A DNA stretch of 64,000 nt from Arthrobacter echini (GTDB lineage Bacteria > Actinomycetota > Actinomycetes > Actinomycetales > Micrococcaceae): assembly GCF_008107445.1 (NCBI RefSeq), contig NZ_VSLD01000004.1, forward strand, positions 186,001 to 250,000. The letters run 5' to 3'. Below the pieces are notes generated by a model that saw only the letters and a list, made by a program, of their open reading frames with translations, was not told where the DNA came from and ran no database searches. Each line of letters starts with the position of its first letter. The first letter of the stretch is position 1. This document shows, piece by piece, positions 58,548-64,000 of the stretch. A program made the position numbers and the translations under genes.

Positions 58548-60278
58548 CTAGCCCACCGTCCCGAGTTCGTCCCCCCGCACCACCGCGTTGCCCGGCTCCT
58601 GGCCACCGCGACTGAAAATCCCCGCCGAGGGCGACATCACCTCCGTCTCCATCTTCATGGCCTCGAGCACTGCGACGGGCTGGCCCGCGGTGATGGTGGC
58701 GCCGTCCTCGGCCAGCCACGTCACCAGGGTCCCGCCAATCGGGGCGATGACCGCGCCGTCGTCGTCCGGGACACTTCCCGTCGAGGGTCCGACAACGCCG
58801 GCACCGCTCATGAGCGCGGCGAACATCTCTCCCGGCAGGCCCAGCTGCACCGCCCTGCCGTCGATCTCCACGGTGAGGGTCTCCCGCCGCGCGATGCGCC
58901 CGGGGCTCCCGCCCGCCAGTGCGGCGTCGAGCCGTGCGGCGAACGCATTCTCGATCCATGTGGTGTACACACCGAGCGTGTGGGGATCCGTGAAGTCGGT
59001 GTCCCGGACCACCGCACGGTGGAACGGGACCACGGTGGGCAGCCCCTCGATCCTCAGCTCGTCGAGGGCGATGCGGGCGCGGCGCAGCGCCTGGGGACGG
59101 TCCTCACCGTGGACGATCAGTTTTGCCATGAGCGAGTCGTACTCCGCGGGAACACTCGACCCCGAGCGCACCCCGGTATCGACGCGGATGCCTGCGCCGG
59201 TAGGGGCCTCGAACACTTCGACCGGCCCGGGGGAGGGCAGGAAGCCGCGCCCGGCGTCCTCGGCGTTGAGCCGGAACTCGATCGCGTGTCCCTGCGGCGC
59301 CGGATCCTCGGTGACACTGACCGGCAGACCCTCCGCGATCCGGAACTGTTCCCGCACCAGGTCGAGGCCCGACGTCGCCTCGGTCACCGGGTGCTCCACC
59401 TGCAAGCGGGTGTTGACCTCCAGGAAGGAGATCACGCCGTCGGGTGCCACGAGGTACTCGACCGTGCCCGCACCCGTGTAACCCGCCTCCCGGCAGATGG
59501 AGCGGGCCGACTCGTGGATGCGGCTGCGCTGATCGTCTGTCAGGAACGGAGCGGGCGCCTCCTCGACGAGTTTCTGGTGGCGACGCTGCAGGGAGCAGTC
59601 GCGGGTGCCGACGACCACGACGTTGCCGTGGGTGTCGGCCAGGACCTGGGCCTCGACGTGACGCGGTTTGTCGAGGAAGCGTTCCACGAAGCATTCGCCG
59701 CGGCCGAACGCCACGGTGGCCTCGCGTACTGCCGAGGCGAACGCGTCGTCGATGTCCTCCATGCGGTGGGCGATCCGCATCCCTCGGCCTCCGCCCCCGT
59801 AGGCCGCCTTGATGGCAACCGGCACGCCGTGCTTCTCGGCGAAGGCGCGGACCCCGGCGGCGTCCGCCGCCGGCCCGTCCGACCCGGGGACCAGGGGCGC
59901 GCCGACCTTCACCGCGATCTCACGGGCCGTGACCTTGTTGCCGAGCGATCTGATCGCAGCCGGTGATGGGCCGATCCAGATGAGGCCGACGTCCTGCACC
60001 GCCTGCGCGAAGTCCTCGTTCTCGGACAGGAAACCGTACCCGGGGTGGACGGCGTCGGCGCCCGCCCTCGCGGCGACGTCGAGCAACTTCTCTACGTTGA
60101 GATAGGTGTCCACGCCGGCCGAGCCGCCCAGCGCGTAGGCCTCGTCGGCGAGGCGGACGTGCAGCGCGTCGGCGTCCGGATCGGCGTACACGGCCACCGA
60201 CACCAGCTCCGCGTCCGCGCACGCGCGGATGATGCGGACGGCGATCTCGCCGCGGTTGGCGATCAGGATCTTCTGCAT
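58548..60278 (-). CDS. Biotin carboxylase fused to biotin carboxyl carrier domain
   Basis: The 576-residue protein has a full biotin carboxylase ([19 protein letters not shown], the ATP-grasp loop [44 protein letters not shown]). After about 70 linking residues comes a biotinyl domain with [11 protein letters not shown] (Lys542 biotinylated). In acyl-CoA carboxylases this subunit works with a carboxyltransferase. Here the neighbour is PxpBC, whose domains are homologous to the carboxyltransferase part of urea carboxylase. ATG 60278 was chosen; a GTG at 60293 overlaps the pxpBC stop (GTGA) and may be the real, coupled start. Confidence 0.9.
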   Translation of the reverse strand: MQKILIANRGEIAVRIIRACADAELVSVAVYADPDADALHVRLADEAYALGGSAGVDTYLNVEKLLDVAARAGADAVHPGYGFLSENEDFAQAVQDVGLIWIGPSPAAIRSLGNKVTAREIAVKVGAPLVPGSDGPAADAAGVRAFAEKHGVPVAIKAAYGGGGRGMRIAHRMEDIDDAFASAVREATVAFGRGECFVERFLDKPRHVEAQVLADTHGNVVVVGTRDCSLQRRHQKLVEEAPAPFLTDDQRSRIHESARSICREAGYTGAGTVEYLVAPDGVISFLEVNTRLQVEHPVTEATSGLDLVREQFRIAEGLPVSVTEDPAPQGHAIEFRLNAEDAGRGFLPSPGPVEVFEAPTGAGIRVDTGVRSGSSVPAEYDSLMAKLIVHGEDRPQALRRARIALDELRIEGLPTVVPFHRAVVRDTDFTDPHTLGVYTTWIENAFAARLDAALAGGSPGRIARRETLTVEIDGRAVQLGLPGEMFAALMSGAGVVGPSTGSVPDDDGAVIAPIGGTLVTWLAEDGATITAGQPVAVLEAMKMETEVMSPSAGIFSRGGQEPGNAVVRGDELGTVG

Positions 60279-60289
60279 GGCTGCTGCTT

Positions 60290-61966
60290 TCACGGGGTAC
60301 GGGTGGTCGGGGTCTGCGCGAGGGGCCGCAGGGTGTCCGGATCGACAGCCCGGAAGCGCACCGGGGTCCCGGGCGCCAGTTGGGCGGCGATGGACAGGTC
60401 CTCGGGAACGACGACGCCGATCACCGGGTACCCGCCGGTCACCGGATGATCCGCGAGGAACACCACGGGCAGGCCGGACGGCGGCACCTGCAGGGACCCG
60501 GCGACCACACCCTCGCTGGGAAGCTCGTCGGTGGTGCTGCGTTCCAGCGGTGTGCCCTGCCGGTCCTGGGTCGTGCCGGCCGCGGCACCCAGGGCGAGCC
60601 GCACGCCGATCCTGTTCGACTCCGCTGTCACGGTCCAGGTCTGGTCCGTGAGCCGCTGCCGGGAAGCGTCGGTGAACCAGTCCTGGCGCGGTCCGTCCGT
60701 GATGCGCAGCCCGACCGGTTCCGGCGCGCCTGATCCCGTGCTGCCAGCGCGGAGGACGGCGGGCAGGGTGGAGGCCTCCGGAGCGCCGACCGTCCTGCCG
60801 TGCTCGACGGTCCCGATCGGCAGCACCGTTCCCGTCGTGAGCGGCGGGGGGCCGAGTCCCGAGAGCACGTCGGTGGACCGGCTCCCGAGTACCGGAGGCA
60901 CGTCGATGCCGCCGCGGACCGCCAGGTAGGTGCGCAGACCTGCCTCGGGCGGATCGAGGCGAAGGGTCTCGCCGTCGTGCAGGGCGAAGGGTGAGCACAT
61001 GGGGGCGGAGCGCGGAGCCGCCCCGGCCCGGGTGATTCCGGCGTGCGCGACGGCCCCGGTGAGGGCAACGGTGAGTTCACCGCCGGCTGTGATGGCGAGA
61101 CCGCCGAGAACCGTCTCGATCACCGCATCATCCGGACCGTTCCCGACCAGGCGGTTGGCCTGCCGGGCGCCTGCCGTGTCGGCGGCTCCGGCCGTGGGGA
61201 CACCCAGGTCGCCGAGACCCGGGCGGCCCAGGTCCTGGAGGAGCGACTGCGGCCCGGACGCGACGACGGTGAGGGAGGATGCGGACAGGCAGGGCTCCAC
61301 GGGCACGACCGCGCGGTCCGCCCCGCCGTGGACCGCGACCGTGTCGCGGACCGCCACGTACTGCACGACGGCGCCGGGACGCAGGAGCGCCGGCTCGTCC
61401 CGGTCCAGGTCCCACAGGTGCGCCGCAGTGCGTCCGATGAGCTGCCAGCCGCCGGGGGAGCGCCGCGGGTAGACAGCCGAGAAGGAGCCGGCCAGCCCGA
61501 CCGCCCCGGCGGGCACCGCGGTACGCGGTGTGTCGCGCCGGGGGACGGCGAGGACCTCGTTCTCACCGACGAGGTAGGCGAATCCCGGGGCGAAGCCGCC
61601 GAAGGCCGCGGTCCACAGCTGCCCGGTGTGCGCGGAGACGACGCCGTCGGGGTCCAGTCCGGTGAGCCGGCCCACCTCGGCGAGGTCCTCCCCGTCGTAG
61701 ACCACCTCGATGCGGATCGGATGGCCGGCTGCTGCCGCGTCTCCCACGGGTTCGGCAGCCAGGCCGGCGATGGCGCTCCGTGCAGCGCGGGCCGAGGCGG
61801 CGGAGTCGAAGACGGCCAGCACGGTCCGCGCCGCGGCCAGGACGTCGACCTGGCCGCGGAGTGGGTGCTGCTGCAGCTGCGCGTGGACCGCGAGGACCGA
61901 TCCCAGGGACGCGCAGTCGAGCAGGAGCGCTCGCGGCCCTGCCCGATGGATCGTGGGAGGACTCAT
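60290..61966 (-). CDS. 5-oxoprolinase subunits PxpB-PxpC fusion (KipI-KipA type)
   Basis: The 558-residue protein joins two subunits that are separate in Bacillus and E. coli. Residues 1 to about 225 match PxpB/KipI (allophanate hydrolase subunit 1 fold, with [12 protein letters not shown] and [17 protein letters not shown]). Residues about 235-558 match PxpC/KipA ([40 protein letters not shown], and [17 protein letters not shown]). With PxpA it should hydrolyse 5-oxoproline to glutamate using ATP. The same folds form the carboxyltransferase of urea carboxylase. ATG 61966 overlaps the pxpA stop by 4 nt. Confidence 0.9.
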   Translation of the reverse strand: MSPPTIHRAGPRALLLDCASLGSVLAVHAQLQQHPLRGQVDVLAAARTVLAVFDSAASARAARSAIAGLAAEPVGDAAAAGHPIRIEVVYDGEDLAEVGRLTGLDPDGVVSAHTGQLWTAAFGGFAPGFAYLVGENEVLAVPRRDTPRTAVPAGAVGLAGSFSAVYPRRSPGGWQLIGRTAAHLWDLDRDEPALLRPGAVVQYVAVRDTVAVHGGADRAVVPVEPCLSASSLTVVASGPQSLLQDLGRPGLGDLGVPTAGAADTAGARQANRLVGNGPDDAVIETVLGGLAITAGGELTVALTGAVAHAGITRAGAAPRSAPMCSPFALHDGETLRLDPPEAGLRTYLAVRGGIDVPPVLGSRSTDVLSGLGPPPLTTGTVLPIGTVEHGRTVGAPEASTLPAVLRAGSTGSGAPEPVGLRITDGPRQDWFTDASRQRLTDQTWTVTAESNRIGVRLALGAAAGTTQDRQGTPLERSTTDELPSEGVVAGSLQVPPSGLPVVFLADHPVTGGYPVIGVVVPEDLSIAAQLAPGTPVRFRAVDPDTLRPLAQTPTTRTP

Positions 61967-62718
61967 ACGAAGCTGCGGATCTCGACGCCGGCGGCCTCGA
62001 GGTCGTGCCGGACGGCGGCGGCCAGGGACACTGCACCGGGGGTGTCGCCGTGCAGGCAGATGCTCTCGGCGGCGGTCCGCAGGCTCGATCCGTCGCGCGC
62101 CACGATGACGCCCTCGGTGGCGAGGCGGACCATGTTGGCCGCCACTTCGCGCTCGTCGTGGAGGACTGCGCCCGGCTCACGGCGCGAGACCAGCGTTCCG
62201 TCCGGGTTGTAGGCACGATCGGCGAAGGCCTCGGCGACACCGCGGAGGCCTGCCCGCTCGGCAGCGACCAGGGCCACGGAGCCGGGTAGGAGCAACAGGG
62301 GCAGTTCGCCCCCGAACGCGGTGACGGCGTCGACGACGGCCCGGGCGTGGACCTCGTGGGTGACGATGGTGTTGTAGAGGGCGCCGTGTGGCTTGACGTA
62401 CTCGATGGCGCCGCCTGCCGCCCGGGAAATCGCGTCGAGAGCCCCGAGCTGGTAGAGGACGTCGTCCGCGAGTTCGGTCGCGGAGCAGTCCACGAAGCGG
62501 CGTCCGAAGCCCGCGAGATCGCGGTAGCCCACGTGCGCCCCGATGGTCACACCCGAGGCGACGGCGTCCCTGCAGGTCTGAGCGATCGTGGAGGGATCGC
62601 CCGCGTGGAAGCCGCAGGCCACGTTCGCACTGGAGACGGAGCGGAAGACGGCGGCGTCGTCGCCCAGGGTCCAGGTGCCGAAGGACTCCCCGACGTCACT
62701 GTTCAGATCGATGGCCAC
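61963..62718 (-). CDS. pxpA: 5-oxoprolinase subunit PxpA (LamB/YcsF family)
   Basis: The 251-residue protein begins [14 protein letters not shown] (the first residue read as Met) and has [29 protein letters not shown] and [10 protein letters not shown], the typical LamB/YcsF motifs. PxpA and PxpBC together form the bacterial ATP-dependent 5-oxoprolinase. GTG 62718 lies 5 nt after GGGGA and begins the conserved domain; the frame extends upstream through the operator region and is not likely translated there. It is the first gene of the minus-strand operon. Confidence 0.92.
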   Translation of the reverse strand: MAIDLNSDVGESFGTWTLGDDAAVFRSVSSANVACGFHAGDPSTIAQTCRDAVASGVTIGAHVGYRDLAGFGRRFVDCSATELADDVLYQLGALDAISRAAGGAIEYVKPHGALYNTIVTHEVHARAVVDAVTAFGGELPLLLLPGSVALVAAERAGLRGVAEAFADRAYNPDGTLVSRREPGAVLHDEREVAANMVRLATEGVIVARDGSSLRTAAESICLHGDTPGAVSLAAAVRHDLEAAGVEIRSFV

Positions 62719-62751
62719 TGTGATCCCCGTCTCTGCGCTAGGTGTGCGTCC

Positions 62752-62790
62752 AGCATGCACGAGTGCACAGGATTGTTCAACAATTCTGTG
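62752..62790 (-). promoter_or_regulatory. pxpA operator/promoter with GntR-type palindrome
   Basis: On the plus strand ATTGTTCAACAAT (62772-62784) is a 13-bp palindrome, extended by CACAG/CTGTG flanks to 25 bp (62766-62790). On the minus strand TTGAAC within it could be the -35 box, with CATGCT (62757-62752) 17 nt on as a weak -10. The site lies 54-66 nt before the pxpA start and copies the operators at 56456-56492. Confidence 0.72.
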
Positions 62791-62858
62791 GATGAGCGGG
62801 ATGGGAAAGGCACGACGGCGTCGCCACCCTGCGGGTCCCCGGGCAGGGTGCACGGGGG

Positions 62859-62864
62859 TACATT
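62859..62864 (+). promoter_or_regulatory. Leaderless -10 box (TACATT) of the LigD-type polymerase gene
   Basis: TACATT is followed by exactly 6 nt and the ATG at 62871. No ribosome binding site is present. Confidence 0.6.
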
Positions 62865-62870
62865 GGGCCG

Positions 62871-63908
62871 ATGGCCAGCGAAGCTACGATCCTCGACGTC
62901 GACGGTCCCCACGGAGTGCGCCGGGTGCGCCTCTCGAGCCCCTCCCGGGTGGTGTGGCCCCGTGCCGGACTGACCAAGCTTGATCTCGCACGGTACCTGA
63001 TCGAGGTGGCGCCCTTCTTCCTGCGCGCCAACGGCGGGCGTCCGGTGTCGCTGGAGCGGTTCGGGGGGACGGTGGAGGGCGACTCGTTCTTCAGCAAGAA
63101 CCCGCCCCGGGGTGCTCCCGACTACGTGCGCAGCGAGCCCGTCACCTACCCCAGCGGCCGGTCCCACCCTCAGGTGGTCCTCGACGAACCGGCCGCCGCC
63201 GTCTGGGCGGTCCAGATGAACACGATCGTCTTCCACCCCTGGGCCTCGCGTGCCGAGCAGCCCGATCTGCCCGACGAGCTGCGCATCGATCTCGATCCAC
63301 AGCCCGGCACCACCTTCACCGATGTCGTCGCTGCCGCGCTCGCCCTGCGCACCGTGCTCCGCGAGGCCGGTCTCGAGTCCTTCGTCAAGACCTCCGGGAA
63401 CAGGGGACTGCACGTGTTCGCCGCCGTCGAGCCGGTCCACGAGTTCCTGACCGTCCGCCGTGCCGTGATCGCCGCGGCGCGCGAGCTCGAGCGCCGCATG
63501 CCGGAGCAGGTCACCACCGCCTGGTGGAAGGAGGAGCGCGGCGCCCGGATCTTCGTGGACTACAACCAGGCGAACCGGGACCGCACCATGGCCGGTGCCT
63601 ACAGCCCCAGGGCCCTGCCGCACGCACCGGTCTCGTGTCCCGTCACCTGGGACGAGCTGACCGGTGTGGACCCCGCAGCCTTCACCGTCGCCACGGTTCT
63701 CGAGCGTCTGCGCAGCACCGGCGACCCCTGGGAGCAGCTCCACGCCGCACCCGGCCGGATCGACGGGCTGCTCGAGTGGTGGGAACGCGATGTCGCCGCC
63801 GGGCTGGGGGAGCTGTCGTTCCCTCCGGACTTCCCGAAGATGCCGGGGGAGCCGCCACGCGTCCAGCCGAGTCGTGCACGCAAGGGTGACGGAGCGCAGG
63901 CGGAGTAA
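62871..63908 (+). CDS. Stand-alone LigD-type polymerase/primase domain protein
   Basis: The 345-residue protein matches the polymerase (PolDom) part of bacterial LigD. It shows [31 protein letters not shown], the catalytic metal-binding pair in [24 protein letters not shown] and [19 protein letters not shown]. LigD polymerases add ribo- or deoxyribonucleotides during non-homologous end joining. No ligase or nuclease domain is fused, and no ku or ligase gene lies in the window. It is one of the separate PolDom proteins common in actinobacteria. Confidence 0.88.
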   Translation: MASEATILDVDGPHGVRRVRLSSPSRVVWPRAGLTKLDLARYLIEVAPFFLRANGGRPVSLERFGGTVEGDSFFSKNPPRGAPDYVRSEPVTYPSGRSHPQVVLDEPAAAVWAVQMNTIVFHPWASRAEQPDLPDELRIDLDPQPGTTFTDVVAAALALRTVLREAGLESFVKTSGNRGLHVFAAVEPVHEFLTVRRAVIAAARELERRMPEQVTTAWWKEERGARIFVDYNQANRDRTMAGAYSPRALPHAPVSCPVTWDELTGVDPAAFTVATVLERLRSTGDPWEQLHAAPGRIDGLLEWWERDVAAGLGELSFPPDFPKMPGEPPRVQPSRARKGDGAQAE

Positions 63909-63911
63909 ACT
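63906..63911 (+). promoter_or_regulatory. Possible leaderless -10 box (TAAACT) of the downstream regulator gene
   Basis: TAAACT overlaps the stop codon of the preceding gene and is followed by 6 nt and the ATG at 63918. Confidence 0.5.
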
Positions 63912-63917
63912 CGAGCC

Positions 63918-64000
63918 ATGCCGACCCAGGAGCACTCCCGTACAGCCGTGGTCATCGAGGACGACGACGACGTCAGGGATCTCCTCCACACGGTGCTGAC
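63918..64000 (+). CDS. Response regulator, N-terminus only
   Basis: The gene is cut by the window edge after 27 codons. The translation MPTQEHSRTAVVIEDDDDVR followed by DLLHTVL is the first strand, acidic pocket and first helix of a CheY-like receiver domain. Its output domain lies outside the window, so its function cannot be told. The start is the only ATG in frame and follows a TANNNT box by 6 nt. Confidence 0.75.
   Translation, partial: MPTQEHSRTAVVIEDDDDVRDLLHTVL

Overview
The window is a high-GC actinobacterial chromosome segment, most likely from a member of the Micrococcaceae (Arthrobacter-like). Four things point there: a CGYC mycoredoxin next to a probable mycothiol-dependent dehydrogenase; the actinobacterial gene order thrS-HIT-pgsA ... 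pdxS ... pdxT-yebC-ruvCAB-yajC-secDF-rel; an ANTAR response regulator of the PdtaR type; and many TANNNT -10 boxes placed 5-8 nt before start codons, the layout of leaderless transcripts. Almost everything is core metabolism or information processing. I saw no prophage, insertion sequence or CRISPR array.

Layout. 0-4 kb: thiol redox genes, thrS, an Ap4A phosphorylase-like HIT protein and a phosphatidylinositol-phosphate synthase-like enzyme. 4-8 kb: an accessory pocket (FliA-like sigma factor, ASCH-methyltransferase fusion, DUF222/HNH gene) sitting where relatives usually carry phosphatidylinositol mannoside genes. 8-16 kb: pdxS, GNAT, M3 peptidase, secreted hydrolase, the GatD/MurT lipid II amidation pair. 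16-26 kb: pdxT, yebC, the Holliday-junction genes ruvCAB, the Sec accessory genes yajC-secDF, and bifunctional rel. 26-34 kb: a hypothetical protein, a DUF349 protein, hisS, an amino-acid permease and aspS. 33.5-37.5 kb: a riboflavin operon (ribM-ribD-ribE-ribB-ribH) behind a clear FMN riboswitch. 37.5-47.6 kb: his genes (E, G, F, I) running into trp genes (E, a Trp-associated membrane protein, C, B, A) and lgt. 47.9-55.5 kb: glutamate synthase gltBD and pyruvate kinase, closed by a strong bidirectional terminator. 55.6-64 kb: pdtaR, tRNA-Leu(CAA), a regulated 5-oxoproline/lactam cluster, a stand-alone LigD-type polymerase and the start of a response regulator.

The most notable system is the 56.4-62.8 kb cluster. 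It holds an NRAMP-family transporter on the plus strand. Facing it on the minus strand is an operon of pxpA, a fused pxpBC, a biotin carboxylase fused to a biotin carrier domain, and a GntR/FCD regulator. The same 13-base palindrome (ATTGTTSAACAAT) occurs twice over the transporter promoter and once ahead of pxpA. This defines a probable regulon inside the cluster and suggests that biotin-dependent carboxylation is linked to 5-oxoproline (or another lactam) breakdown.

Many start codons were moved inside longer open frames using ribosome binding sites, overlap with upstream stop codons (GTGA, ATGA, TGATG) or leaderless promoters. The choices are given in each entry.
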